The translations under genes and the position numbers were made by a program. Shown piece after piece: positions 13,641 to 25,494 of a stretch of DNA of 64,000 bases; within the stretch, counting starts at the first letter, position 1; the number at the start of each line of letters is the position of its first letter. Source of the stretch: Lateolabrax maculatus (lineage: Eukaryota; Chordata; Actinopteri; Acropomatiformes; Lateolabracidae); the NCBI GenBank assembly GCA_031216445.1, contig CM062213.1:7098501-7162500 (forward strand), written 5' to 3'. The notes below the pieces were generated by a model. It was not told the origin of the DNA. It ran no database searches and saw only the letters and a list, made by a program, of their open reading frames with translations.

Positions 13641-16600
13641 GAGAGAGAGCATATTTCTATATGTCTATCAAACTTTTGACTCTGTCACTCTGCATTAGTT
13701 GTTAACAACTGATGTTAGCCAGAAAAAAACATGCCTTGTCTGGAGAATTTGACTCCTAGGCCTATAGGCTGACAAAAGAGATTGTCTTACCAAATTCACA
13801 ATGACCAATATAAGAAGGCAAGAAAACATGTTCAGTAGTGGAAATAATTGATTTATTATAATAACATGTTGCCAATGTGGTCTTGTTATGCCTGTTTTGC
13901 AAATCACTGTGACATAGCGATAGAGTAGGGGGAACATATTTTTTGAGCGTCTCTGTATTTTAGTCTTTGCAGAGGATTTTCTGTTTATCTGATTTTTGTT
14001 GATTTTCGGTTTGGATATAGGATAAACCTGCTTATTTTAATTGTATTTAATTAAAAAAAAATAAAAATAAAACAAAATAAAATCTTTGCTTAAACAAAAG
14101 TTTTCCGACAGAATTTTCAGAACTCCTCCTCATGTATTTTTTATTTACATGTCTCTGAGTGACTCTTTACCTAAATTGCATGTTGAAGACTTTGCACATC
14201 TACTTGTTTTTCTGCCCGCTTAGTCGATATTGTGCCACAGTTGATGGCTGTGGTCTAAAGGCCATAGGTTACTGATAGACTGTATATTACTGATAACTCA
14301 CACGTTGTGGAAAATCTTTTATGTTGTGTTGTTACTTCACTGGACAAGGTTATACATTTGCCACGGTTGTTAGTGTGAAGTTCAGTTAAGTATGTTAGTA
14401 GATGAACGCCTAACCTCAGATGATGACAGGAGCACGTGATATACCTATTACAGGAAAGCCAAAAAGAGATATGAAGGAGAATACAATATCTTGACCTTTT
14501 AAAATAGAATAGAATAAATATAATAAAATAATATAAGACATGAGCAAGCACATTATCCACGACTGTAACGTCAAAATTACAAGGCCTTTTCATCGTTTCT
14601 TCCCCACCTTCCATACATGGCAACTGTTGCCTTTCAGCATGTTTGTCTCTCAGTGTGTTGACAGGGACAAACGCTCAGTGTCTCAGGGGTCACCTCAAAG
14701 TCGAGGCTAAAACGAGTCGGGGCCTGTATTTCCTGAAAGTTGTCGTTCCCACTGGCAGCGAGTGATGGACGTGGTCTGATTACCTTTGGAATGTTTGTCC
14801 ACTTATGATCTGTTGCCTAAGCCTTGAAAAACACACCAGACCTCCCCTAAAGATCTGCAGGTTTCAGCCCATGTCTCCTGCTAGTTGAGTAGTTGAGATT
14901 CCTAGATGCCGGATTTTACTGTGACAGGGATGACGATTAAAATGGCATCAGTTTGACTTAACGCTTATCAAATGAGTTTTCCATACACAGGGACCAATCA
15001 CAGCAGGAGGAAGCAAACAGAAAGTAACGTTTGTTTTTTTCTCACTGCACAGCATTTATCTGATAAGCTTTGACTGACCTTGAACTGTAGTGAGTAAAGC
15101 ATTGATATGCAAAATCACTTGAAATGAATTATACAATCGACGAACTGACATATTCCAGACATAAACACACAGAATGGGCAGGTTTGAATCTTTACTTGTT
15201 TACCTGTTGCTGTATCGGTTTCCTGTAAAATTAAACATGCTCAACACTACACGGTTGAGGTTATTTGAAGCCTATTAGTTTAATAGTTTAGTATTTGTGA
15301 TTCACTAAATAAGTAGGTGATGTCTTTCCCTGCAGGGAGCTGACTGCAGAGGACCAGATTGCCCTGCTCAAGTCCAGCGCCATTGAGGTGATCATGCTGC
15401 GCTCAAATCAGAGCTTCAACCTTGAAGACATGTCCTGGAGCTGTGGTGGGCCTGACTTTAAGTACCAGATCAGTGATGTCACCAAAGGTCAGTCTAAATG
15501 CTGCCAAGTGTACAGTTTGACTGATGACAAGCTGGTGTTTAGGACTATGTATATCCATAGCTTCAGCTGATAGCTAAAGAAAAGACACACATGTCACACA
15601 TTAACACTTCTGCTCAGAGCTTGAGGGAAGCAACCCGGCATTAAGGACCGGATCATTCGTGTGGGAGTACAGATACGGTTACTGGCAGTAGCCTGAGTAC
15701 ACACCCTTAGGAAAAAGATGCTAAGGCACGTTTTTCTGTAAAACCAGTCTTACATATCCGCAGAAGCCCCTGTGGGCATGGCTTTCATTTGCCTTTCAAA
15801 CAAGACCCCTCTCTCTGGGATCAACCAAAGAATGTCACTCCTGACCTGCTCACCACACAAAACAACCACTGTCTGGATCAGGAGAAGCAGCTCTGTTGTG
15901 CTCTTCTTAAAATATCACTGAATAGTTGACATGAACATGACTGGAATACAGATGTGTTTTCTCATACAGTAATCAATAGAATACAAGTTTTAGTTCAAAT
16001 AAAATGAAAAGAACGTTAAACTCTCTTCCACATGGGATTTCAAGTTCATTCTGCCCCTTATTTCATGGTGGCAGTTCATTCATAAGATTTGTATGTAACA
16101 TGGCAAGTATAGTTACTGCTGTGTATCTTTTAAAAATGTCCAATACAATATCTGAGTTTCTATACCGATAGAAGTGTTACTTTTTTAATACTCAATTGTG
16201 TTTAGTAAACACATTTTTCCAGAAAAACTTTTTTTAAACCCAACTTTTAACCTTAAAGCAAATCTTTAAAATACATCAGTGTTTAATAGTCTCTTAATAC
16301 AAACAATTGTACACCAGTGCCTGAATAAAATGCAGTATGCAGTATAAGTTATTATGCAATTAAAATTGAATGTATTAATTACAAAGATAAATTCATCTGA
16401 AAAAAACATTTTATGGTAACATATAACATAACAGGCATTATTTCTTTCGTGCTCAAAATGAGGAAATGGAGGTATAGTCATGATAACCTTTTATCAGTAT
16501 TTGTATGGCTTCTCATTTACACATCTACATAAAAACAGCCCCCCCCTGAGAAATGGCTTATACGCTGATCCGAATTCAAATTTGTTGATTAAAAGAAATT

Positions 16601-17776
16601 CCCAGCCATTAGTTCTTAGCAAAAACAACCTGACGACGCACAGCATGCAAGAAAGACATCCTCTCCAGAGATGATTCCAACAGGCAAAATGAAATATTAA
16701 TGCGTAAGAGGGATGGTAACGTTCCCTGGAGGGCGTTCCTTCTGTGATATAGTATGGAGCTGGTTCTATGTGCTGCACAGACAGTAATGATGTGTTGCCT
16801 CCTCTATAGCGGGCCACACTCTGGAGCTGTTGGAGCCGCTGGTGAAGTTCCAAGTGGGCTTGAAGAAGCTCAACTTGCAAGAGGAGGAACATGTGCTGCT
16901 GATGGCCATCTGCTTGCTTTCTCCAGGTACCGTATGGTCTGACTGTGTAGGAGGGAACATATAGAAGGTCGGCATGAATTGTTTATGACTGATCTCGTCT
17001 GTCCGATAGAGAATATGTTCATTGTAGCTTTTATTGTGGTAAAATATCAAGTTAAACCGTTTGAATCATTGTTGCCATCTGTCACTCAACATAAATTACA
17101 TTGGGGTGGAAGTGTAAACTACTTGAAGGGTTTGCATGTCTCCGGTGAGTCATTGGCCTTATTCTAAACACAGATTTGGGCATGCATTTGCAGAACATAC
17201 AGCACATATATTATACATGCAAGCAAGCATGTGTAACTAAGAGGAGATTTACATTCCTTTGTGTGTATGAAGCACCTCATTAACAATGTATAGATGTGCT
17301 TTCCATGATCTAAAATTAGCAAGACACCTGACCAGAACAGTAGAATTACTAACATAAAGATCATGCAATTTTATGTAAATTTACACTTGGATTTATGGAT
17401 TCTTTTCCGGGATAAATATTATTTCTCAATGATGTTTACATTTTTAACCGTTAATTTTCTGTTGCGTTTGAGCTTGTGTAACAATTATCAGTATCTTAAG
17501 ACTCTCCTCTCCACTCCTGCAGACCGCCCAGGTGTGCAGGATCACGCACGGATCGAAGCCCTCCAAGACCGACTGTCAGAGACCCTGCAGGCCTACATCC
17601 AGCTCCACCACCCAGGAGGACGGCTGCTTTATGCCAAGATGATCCAGAAGCTGGCCGACCTGCGCAGCCTCAACGAGGAGCACTCCAAACAGTACCGCTC
17701 GCTCTCCTTCCAGCCGGAGCACAGCATGCAGCTCACCCCGCTGGTGTTGGAGGTGTTCGGCAGCGAAGTCTCCTAG
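8880..17776 (+). CDS. vdr: vitamin D receptor, complete 8-exon coding sequence (425 aa)
   Basis: Nuclear receptor for 1,25-dihydroxyvitamin D3. It acts in the nucleus as a heterodimer with RXR on direct-repeat elements and controls calcium, bone and immune genes. Coding exons: 8880-9025, 10033-10163, 11746-11942, 12631-12730, 13403-13583, 15336-15487, 16810-16926 and 17523-17776; phases join without a stop and total 1278 nt. The A/B region is about 23 residues. The DNA-binding domain spans about 24-89, with zinc cysteines C24, C27, C41, C44, C60, C66, C76 and C79 and P-box CEGCKG. A hinge follows, then a ligand-binding domain from about 125. Ligand contacts fall where the human receptor has them: S237, R274, S278, H305 and H395 (human H397). 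The coactivator clamp K246/E418 and AF-2 PLVLEVFG are intact. Human VDR is 427 aa. The C-terminus (FGSEVS) leans towards the teleost vdra paralogue, but vdrb is not excluded. Confidence 0.97.
9026..10032 (+). other. vdr: vdr intron 2 (between the zinc-finger exons)
   Basis: 1007 bp, GT-AG. It holds a (GT)n microsatellite at about 9432-9471. No other element was recognised. Confidence 0.9.
9432..9471. repeat. (GT)n microsatellite
   Basis: About 20 uninterrupted GT units in vdr intron 2. Confidence 0.95.
10033..10163 (+). CDS. vdr: vdr coding exon 2: zinc finger 2
   Basis: Acceptor tttag ends at 10032 and donor gtaagt begins at 10164. The exon encodes residues 49-93 including RRSMKRK, the four second-finger cysteines (C60, C66, C76, C79) and CRLKRC. 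The join to the previous exon restores R49. The split within the DNA-binding domain matches the conserved nuclear-receptor intron position. Confidence 0.96.
10450..10503 (+). repeat. retroelement-like 3' tail
   Basis: ggtattatataaataaagtt followed by gttgttgtta resembles the 3' ends of fish LINE/SINE elements, which finish in tataaataaagttgttgtt. No body of the element was recognised. Confidence 0.45.
11236..11311. repeat. (CT)n microsatellite
   Basis: About 38 CT units in vdr intron 3. A polypurine/polypyrimidine tract of this length can adopt triplex structures. Confidence 0.95.
11746..11942 (+). CDS. vdr: vdr coding exon 3: DNA-binding extension, hinge, helix 1
   Basis: Acceptor cttag ends at 11745 and the donor begins at 11943 (gtttgt), completing codon AGG. 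Residues 93-158 start FILTDEEVQRKK and end YSDFCRFR. The charged linker (KDEEAQREAEREARRPR) is four residues longer than in mammalian VDR, so human Y143 corresponds to Y147 here. HHKTYDDSYSDF is the start of the ligand-binding domain. Confidence 0.95.
11943..12630 (+). other. vdr: vdr intron 4
   Basis: 688 bp, GT-AG, AT-rich. Nothing further was recognised. Confidence 0.9.
12631..12730 (+). CDS. vdr: vdr coding exon 4: serine-rich loop region
   Basis: Acceptor gtctag ends at 12630 and donor gtaaat begins at 12731. The exon encodes PPVREGPVTRSASRAASLHS and a run of serines (residues 159-192). This matches the start of the VDR-specific insertion loop between helices 1 and 3, with the SRAASLHSLSD stretch typical of fish receptors. 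Confidence 0.94.
12731..13402 (+). other. vdr: vdr intron 5
   Basis: 672 bp, GT-AG. It starts with a short palindromic repeat, actagtttTAAACTAGTTT, at about 12743-12762. Nothing else was recognised. Confidence 0.9.
13403..13583 (+). CDS. vdr: vdr coding exon 5: insertion loop and helix 3
   Basis: Acceptor ccgcag ends at 13402 and donor gtatgt begins at 13584. Residues 192-252 include the acidic loop (SSEEEGSS) and [25 protein letters not shown], the helix 3 that carries ligand contact S237 and clamp lysine K246. A (GT)n array starts about 10 bases inside the next intron. Confidence 0.95.
13584..15335 (+). other. vdr: vdr intron 6
   Basis: 1752 bp, GT-AG, the largest intron between vdr coding exons. 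A (GT)n array at about 13593-13638 lies directly after the donor. Nothing else was recognised. Confidence 0.9.
13593..13638. repeat. (GT)n microsatellite next to a vdr donor site
   Basis: About 23 GT units starting roughly 10 bases after the donor of vdr coding exon 5. Confidence 0.95.
15336..15487 (+). CDS. vdr: vdr coding exon 6: helices 4-6 with R274
   Basis: Acceptor ctgcag ends at 15335 and donor gtcagt begins at 15488. It encodes ELTAEDQIALLKSSAIEVIM followed by LRSNQSF, the nuclear-receptor signature segment, with R274 and S278 that bind the 1-hydroxyl of the hormone. Joining to the next exon makes KAGH with H305. Confidence 0.95.
15488..16809 (+). other. vdr: vdr intron 7
   Basis: 1322 bp, GT-AG. 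No repeat or extra exon was recognised. Confidence 0.9.
16810..16926 (+). CDS. vdr: vdr coding exon 7: helices 7-9
   Basis: Acceptor tatag ends at 16809 and donor gtaccg begins at 16927. Residues 303-342 read AGHTLELLEPLVKFQVGLKK and on to LLMAICLLSP, including H305, which contacts the 25-hydroxyl group. This is the most conserved part of the VDR ligand-binding domain. Confidence 0.95.
16927..17522 (+). other. vdr: vdr intron 8
   Basis: 596 bp, GT-AG. Nothing was recognised besides the splice sites. Confidence 0.9.
17523..17776 (+). CDS. vdr: vdr last coding exon: helices 10-12 and stop
   Basis: Acceptor ctgcag ends at 17522 and the stop TAG is 17774-17776. The exon begins DRPGVQDHARIEALQDRLSE, contains LLYAKMIQKLADLRSLNEEH with ligand contact H395, and ends PLVLEVFGSEVS. 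E418 in the AF-2 helix is present, so the receptor should be activation-competent. Confidence 0.96.
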
Positions 17777-20547
17777 AGGCTGCCTCCGAACCTCAGTGGT
17801 GGAGAGGAAGCTGGAGTCAAGAGCCCTGGGGGTAAAAAATGGAGGGTGAGAGCTGAGGATGTGCTGGATAGACTAAATGGAGGTGTGGAGTATGAAGCGA
17901 GAGGAAAAGAGAAAGTGGAGCGTGTGTGTGTGTATGTGTGCGTGCGTGCATGCACTGGGCGTGCGTCGTCTAATTAAGTCTATCTCGGCATAAAGGCCAA
18001 GGTTGTATGGAGAACAAGCAGATGATAGGAGACACAGTAAACAAGGAAACTTCATATAATACAGATTAAACTATACATACAACTTCTGCCTATATACAGT
18101 GTTTTTGTCTGTATTTAAATCAACCAACAGCTGCTTCAAATACCTGGACATTTTGTGTGTGTACATGACCTACACACCAACACACCAAACACACTCAGTT
18201 ATTCATTTAGCTATTCAGTTGAGCTACCTCTTGGTTTTACTGGGGTTGTTTTATATGTACATCACCTATGTGAAACAGTAACTTTTACACAGAACAATTT
18301 AGATACAGTACGGATGACATTTCAGTTTGCAAAAGCAGTGCCTGCACATTACTTTGAATTTTCATGTCTCAAAAATCCTTTATTATGTGTTTTTTTTATT
18401 TTATTTTATTTTTTTATCTGCTTCTCTCCAAGGCAGCGTATGTATATGACTGTGTATACAAATCAAACACATGCCTTTCATCTTTCACCAAAGGTATGGT
18501 CAACTACTTTCTCAAAAAGCTTCCAGTACCTAAAGACATGACCTTGCTGCTCCGTGGCTCCTTTCATGCATGCAGCCACCTGACATTCTAGCAGGTTGTC
18601 TGACCAGCCTCACAGCCTGTGAAGGAAAATGTCATAATTTAGGTTTACGGCAGAGTATTAAACGTAGTCTGTAATTTTGTGAGGTTTTGATAGGACTTTG
18701 GGGTGCCTGGTTTTGAGGTGAGAATTAGCCACTAAATGTGTTAGCTGCTTTTACACTGCTAACTGTCAATCAAACCAAGCCTGCATTATGGCTTGTTACT
18801 CTCTTTTGAAATTGTTTTTCACTCTTCTTCTTTTTTGTTTAATTGTTTCCCTGTAAATAGTTAATTACTACCACATGTATCCTGAGCACTGTTATACCAC
18901 CTTTTACTCAAGCCTATGTATTGATCTACAGTATCTATATTATCACAGATTTTAAAGGGCTAAAATGCCAAATCTAACTGGAATAGTAAATCGGGGCCAA
19001 AGCAAGGGGCCTGTCTTGTTAATATATAGCTGCATACCATACTTGGAATTGGCATAGATATGGATGTAATTTCAATGGATGCTTTTTGTTTTTCTACGTC
19101 AGTTCACCTTTAAAAAACAATTCCATGAATTGTTCCTCCTCAGTATAACCGTGAGCTCGGTGGGCGGAGAGCTTGGGAAGCTGCTTCAGACCTCCACAGA
19201 TATCACACCCCTTTCATTTCTGACAGGGAAGTGGATTTTCTAGAATGTCTGAGGGCCTGGTTGCGGCGGTGGTGTGCACCTCTACACCCAGGCCCTCCTG
19301 TTTGATGATGTATGCTGCGCAGCCCTCTAGTGGCTGCATTGTGTAAATACCAGGTATATATATATAATATGTCCGCCGCTGTACATAGGGCTACATAGAT
19401 ATTTCTCAAGGCAATTTTTTTCAGAAATATATATGCAAATACAATATTGACCCTTTTTCGTTTTTTTGTTGATTATCACTTCGTTCTGAGACACTATGCT
19501 CTTTGTTTTGACTTTGATCATGTTTTTTGGTAAGAATGAGTTAGGATTGGCTTAAACAGGGATTGCTTGTGTATTTGACAAATTATAATTTGTTTAGTGG
19601 TGGGTTGATGTATTTGCCTAATTTCCAAGGTTCATTTTCAGAAAGAGGACAAGCTAAACATACCGTGCTGCTCTCTAATATAAGCCATATAGATCACCAA
19701 GCTAGTTATACACCTGATACATTACAGTACATCGAAATGATGACTCCAGAGCCATGGATATTCTCATTATATAATCTCCTAAACTCATATGCTATTTATC
19801 CATGGCTTTTGGAAGATAAGCTTGTATATGACATGAACTCATATGCCTTCTCTCTGCTGTCATCTTTGGCTTATGCTTCATCAGACAGCATCTAATGGCT
19901 TATAAACCAAACTGCCAAGAGAATTTAAATGCTTAGGTTTAGAGGCCAGTAATGTATGGCTTGCTTGTGCATGTGGGATTATGGTAAAAATATATGGGAC
20001 GACATGTCTTTTATATCAAGACAGTTCCCCAAAGAAGTCAAATGTCAAATTCCTGTCAAATTCAGATGATTTCACTAGAGGCAACTTGACTTAAAGGAAA
20101 TTGTGACCGTGATGATGCGAAAGTCTCAAACTGGTTATATTGGGATTAAAACGGTTCCTGCGATTGACCACACCTATGTCAGACCGAGAGCCTCCTTCAT
20201 CTCAGCAGGCCAAGGTTACTCTGTGATCTTAGAGAGAGAGAGCATATGTTTGTTGTTGAGCTGGACGTGTTCTCACAACTGTTTTGTGAGGGGTTGTGAC
20301 AGGTGTTGCTTTAATTTGTTCAGATCACAGGAGTTTTTTTTTTAAACCTACCATAGGATTTTTAAGTCCATTCTCCGTCACTGTGGTTTTATTCCAACTC
20401 CTCTTCAGTCACTGTGACACTCTGCAAGCTGACAGTCGGGGATGGACACGTAGACGATCTGCATAGCACAGAGAGTTAAATCGTTTTTGGATGTAACAAA
20501 AGAATAAGAAGTTTGTTTTTTCTTCATGAAAATCATTGGGATTATTT

Positions 20548-20632
20548 AGTGTATATGTATATGTGTGTGTATATATATATAGATATATATATAAACACAC
20601 ACACTATATATACATATATATATAATATAATT
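20548..20632. repeat. AT/GT-rich compound simple repeat
   Basis: Alternating TA and GT/CA steps in the probable vdr 3' UTR, partly self-complementary. Confidence 0.85.
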
Positions 20633-23290
20633 CCAAGTGTCCCACAAATCTCCCTGCTGTGATTGAACTTCATGGAGCTGAGGCTCAAGTGTCTTTAGGC
20701 AGTACCACTCATACGTGTAGTATGTCAGATTGATGAGGGGTATGATGTGCTTGGTTACTGAACACTGGCTTTTGAAGTTTTGAAAAGTCTCCATGTTGAT
20801 TTTCTCTGAATACATACTTCTGTGTGTAGATATGGATTTGATTTTGTTCTATTTTGTTTTTGAGATAGAGATGCAGTGTTGATTTGTGTATGTTAAATAC
20901 AGTGGGAGGTTTGGTGAACATGTAAGTGCCACGGGGAGACAGTTCCCTCCACACAAGAACAGGGTAAAAGAGGGGTTGCTCTTGGGGATTTGAAAACTGA
21001 ACAGGAAGAGCCTTGAGGATGTGTCATATAGCCGCTATTTGAATTTTACAGTTACTACCGCCTAGTGTCAGGGGAATTCTAACTGTTATCATAAGAAAGG
21101 GAACCCTGTTTCCCTTTTATGACTAAATATGTGATTAAATGTTGTTGGGACCCTTTTTCCCCATTTAATTCCCCGCCCAACATACTGTACATAACATGCA
21201 AATACAGTTAAATCGAAATATGATGCATCCCCAGGGTTTCCTGTTAGGTTTTACCATGGTAGGCTGCTCAGAATCTGTAAGTTTTTAACTCTGCATTGTG
21301 GTTGTTAAAATACTGGAACTTGAAAATCATACGTCAATGGAAATCTGTCACAAATTAGATGGGCCCATCTTTGTTGAGATTTCCTCAATATTGGCAACAT
21401 AACACAGTAACAATGCCTGCAATATACAACTTATGGTACACTATCACCAGCAAGCTTTACAGGATATCATGTTAGTAGACATTTTTGAAGTTTTTTGTAT
21501 AACTGTTGCCATTACAAATCCTGTCTGTCAAAACATGTATGATACCATTCATAGAAAACAGTAGGCCATCTCCCATGGAAAGACTTTCAAGTCTTTTAGT
21601 TTTTATTTTTTGTTCTTCCCATTAGGACAGGGATTGTAATGGAATCAACTTAATGTAGTTCTTACAAAAAGGAGTGTCCACAATGGATGTACACCATAAT
21701 CTACCTAAAAAACCTACCTCTTTTAGCTCAGATTTTGCTTTAGCATTAAGCATTTGCCTCTGTTTTTACTTTTGTAATATTTGTATTCATGTTGGTATTT
21801 ATTGCTGTCTAATGAGTCATACTTCAATGATTACCTCAGAGATATCTCACAGATTTGGGAGAGTCCAGCTAATGAAGTCATTCATAGTTTTGTTTTTAGT
21901 TTTTTTGTACAGTTTTTTCTTCTCAGACTTAGCATAGCCTCTATTTTTTTTTTTAACGCACAAAATACCAGGAGTGTTTTTAATATAGTGCCTGCACTCT
22001 GACCAACGGCGCTCAGACTGGCTAGGGTAAGGCTGCATTCACTCCAAAAAGACTTCCTTCTCTGCATCTTCGTCCTTTTGCTCTATCCCTCAGATATCTG
22101 GGTACAGATGCAGTTCATCTTGTTGCCATGTTGCTGATATCTTCCTTATCTTCGTAGTTCTTGAGGGCAAACAGAAGAGGAGAACTTTGTGGAGTGAATG
22201 CAGCTGTAAAGAAGGAACAACCTGAAAGACTCTGTGGTAGTAGAAGGAACGAGAGGTGTGTTTGCGCTCCGCTTGGTACTGTTAGCATGGTCTTTTCTCT
22301 GTAGTACGCCTTCCTTACCTTGTCCCTCTCACTTCCCCCGTAATTTCCCCCCCGTGCCCTCTCTGTGTCTTCACCTTTCCTGTCCTAAAAGTCTGCTCCC
22401 GCACCTTCATCATTCCCTGCCGATGTTTGGTCTAACAAGGGGAATTAGGAGAAGTGAAATCCTCAGTATCCATGCAATGCTGCTTTTATCTCGAGCATCA
22501 CCAAGTCGTGTGTTATTGACACTAGATAATGCGGGCAACGTCCAGAATGTCGGCCCCCAAACGGCACGACAAAGCCTCATTGGAATTTTGTGTCTTATGA
22601 AACATACACAACTTAGTGGTGCTTATTGGAAGAAAAAAACAAACAAAATTCCTTTCAGATCCTAGTATCATATTAACAGAGCAACTACTCACTTTGGTGA
22701 ATTAAAACCAAGTTTTTTTGTATTCATGTCAAACTGCTTCAGGTAAACACTGAATGAAATAAGAGAGTTTTTATTGATCAGTGAATACTGAGGACACATT
22801 GTCGCCATGGTCACACCTACCCCGAGCTGTGTGCCATAATATGACCCCTTCGATATAGGGTGGTAATGAAGCTGGCTTCAGGTGTTAGCCAGCTTCATTT
22901 GAATAGGAAGGTTGTCAGAGTATGAGATTGGCCTCTTACTTAGTACTCTGTCAGCCTTGTGTATTGACCTCTTTATAAGGAGTAAATTTGAATTTGGCAT
23001 TGAATTCTCACCCTGCATTGTGAACCCAAATCATGCCACATTTAATTAAAATGCCTGAACCAACAAAAGCACTTAATGTTATGTTTGTAACACATGCATA
23101 CTGATGAATCTACTAGCCATAAACTGCCTGTGCAGCATGATATGGCTCCAATTATCAAAAAAAGTTAAGTCACTTAAATTTTAATGTAATTGCAATTTAT
23201 CTTTTGTCTCATTTTTTTTCAAAGATCTTTTTTCTATTATAAATTGGTGTTTATGTAATGTTATTTTTGTCAGATGTTTTGCAAATCAAA

Positions 23291-23296
23291 AATAAA
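23291..23296 (+). terminator. vdr: candidate vdr polyadenylation signal AATAAA
   Basis: A canonical hexamer within caaaaataaacag. About 20-35 bases downstream the sequence is GT-rich (cctctgtgtgatttg), which fits a cleavage and polyadenylation site. A second AATAAA at 23956-23961 could serve a longer form. Confidence 0.55.
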
Positions 23297-24504
23297 CAGT
23301 TGTACATAGAAGTTGGCCTCTGTGTGATTTGTTTTTCAGATATTTGCTGTTCATCTTTAAAATATGTCACATGTATACAGTAATGTTTCAAGTTTAATGC
23401 ACTTTGTGAACATTTCTGATCAAATGCTGCTTATTGTCTTTTTTATTTATTTAAAAACTACCATATATTGTTATAAGAAATTAATGTTGAAATGTTGTCA
23501 TTATTAAGTGTTTTCTGACAGCTTTACATCTACGTGATGTGAGTACTTCTATCCTTCAACACAGTTTGCACAAGAACATTTCCAAATATACCCACAATAC
23601 CAGTTATAGAGGATTTATGATAAAATGTGCTGTAGCATGCAGATTAAAGTCTGTGCAGCAGACTGGGTAGAGCCATGGTAACACTAAATGTTTCACCTTA
23701 CAGTGATGAAACAGGAGAAACTAAAACCTAAACACGTTATCATTATGTTTACAATATAAGTTTACCTAGAATTTAATTTGTTCCAAAGTAAATTGTTATT
23801 TTCCAGATGCTTGGTGTACATAGTGTAAATATACTATATATGCATAGTAAAATAAGATGTACATACATATTAAAATAGTGGGGAAAAAAGTACAAATGAT
23901 GGTGCAACACATTAATGAAAGTGCAGTGCAGGTGTTACACGATTAAAAATGACTGAATAAACTACAGAAAGGTGCATCTATGTTGAATGAGAATTCTCAA
24001 TTTTGAGTATGAACATTTATACAGTATTTGTTCTATGGCCTATTAATCTAATAACATGTAGTTGTTTTTTATAATTTTGGGGGGTGTTTTATACATTTAT
24101 TTGACAACCAAAAGTAGAGGGATGATGGGCAATTACATGGTTGATGCCTTAACTTTTAAGTCCCCCAAACATGGTTCTTAAGATATTTCTTTTTTTGGCT
24201 AATTATTTCCATACACATACAGAAATGCCAGAATGACGATCTGTGCTGGAGTGGAGGGGGTTCAGGTTAATATATATGTAGTATATTCTGGTACTGCATT
24301 GACCCTAAATGTTATTGTTGCTTCTTCTGAGCAACATTAGTTATATTTTTTTGTTGTCATATTGCAGTGCACATCAAACTTATATGGACACTCTTCTTTT
24401 TCTGTTTTTACCTTCATTGGTACAATTTTCTCTTTTATTTTTCTCCTTTTAAGTTTTCCACGTTGATCGTATTTGATAAACTTTGAATATCTTCATGCCA
24501 CGAT

Positions 24505-24651
24505 CTGGCCACCAGAGGGCACTGTCTCTCATTTCATTGTGCCTGTACGCCTTCATTGACCTAATGACCTCACTGATACAAACTCTGAGGTCAGCCAGAA
24601 ACAGTTAAGATCATTTCGGTTATACTGGACAACTTCACCACAAAGCTGTGG
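24505..24651. promoter_or_regulatory. candidate regulatory module: CTCF-like site, AGGTCA half-sites, RUNX-type palindrome
   Basis: At 24505-24524 the plus strand reads ctggccaccagagggcactg, close to the CTCF core CCACYAGRGGGC. At 24557-24570 two TGACCT half-sites are separated by two bases (a perfect AGGTCA DR2 on the minus strand). A third perfect AGGTCA lies on the plus strand at 24588-24593. At 24638-24651 CCACA-AAGC-TGTGG is an inverted pair of RUNX-type cores. The clustering in about 150 bp, 1.2 kb beyond the probable end of vdr, suggests a regulatory element; function is inference only. Confidence 0.4.
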
Positions 24652-25494
24652 CGTGTGTAGGGAGACACGACAGTGCTGGTGAACACACACAGCAGACTTG
24701 CATGTAGATATATCTGACATATCTACAACATGTCGGAAGAGATTTGAGCTCACCTCAGCTCACATCTCTCCGGCTGGTCATGTATGGAGCAAGATTGCGT
24801 GAGTGGTGTTGTGCAGGGGGAACAAATAAAAGGTTATCAGAGAAATCCAGTCACCGCGCGACAGTTAATTGTCAGCCCTGGTACGTAGCAGAGGCACTTC
24901 TTTTGCCTGCTGATAAGGTTGCGCCCGTGCGGTCTGCAGAGCCGTTGCGTCTGTGCACGAGGTTAGATGACGGAAAAGAGAGGCTCTGGTTGCAGCAACA
25001 TCCCTTAGGTGATGGCTTTATGGCTGCATTATCTCACAACAGAACAACGAGAAACTGTACACCCTGTACATAGATAATAAGCGTCACTGAGAAGTAGCAG
25101 TCTCATGCATCTTTCAGGTGTGTAAAAGGTGAACCAGCGACAATACAATTTTAGGATGTCCACGGGTGAAAAGGTTCTATTAAGAAACAGGACAAAATGC
25201 ATTCATGTTATTCAAATTTTTCAATCAAACGGCACTGATTTTCTTATACAGTGAGTTGCTTAAAACCCAGTTTCACAGTTTTCTTTCCACTGCCGGATTA
25301 TTGCTGAGGAAATCTAATTAAATGTAATGTGTTCGTAGTGAAAAACTCACAAAGAATTATTGCCCCAGACTGCTCTACGGATTGTTTTAGTATCTTTCAT
25401 CTCATTGTTTTGGTTCTTACAGCCCCTTAACTTTACAGTTTTGATTCCCTCTCATTGCTCTTATCAGGCTCTTATCTTATATAAAACCCACTGT

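Larger units (their letters stand above)
17777..23310 (+). other. vdr: probable vdr 3' untranslated region
   Basis: After the stop at 17776 the sequence has no coding exons, and I find no AATAAA until 23291. A GT-rich stretch follows that hexamer, as expected for a cleavage site, so I infer a 3' UTR of about 5.5 kb. Long VDR 3' UTRs are known in mammals. Inside are Pumilio-type TGTANATA motifs (18852, 19342, 19380, 21186, 23301), AT/GT repeats (19352-19370, 20548-20632) and a minus-oriented CTCF-like motif (19319-19338). Earlier ATTAAA variants (for example near 18065 and 18658) could give shorter forms. No transcript evidence is available here. Confidence 0.5.

Noticed and set aside
22234..22665. 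143-codon open frame in the vdr 3' region
   Set aside because: No recognisable domain, biased towards leucine and serine from CT-rich DNA, and inside the probable 3' UTR.
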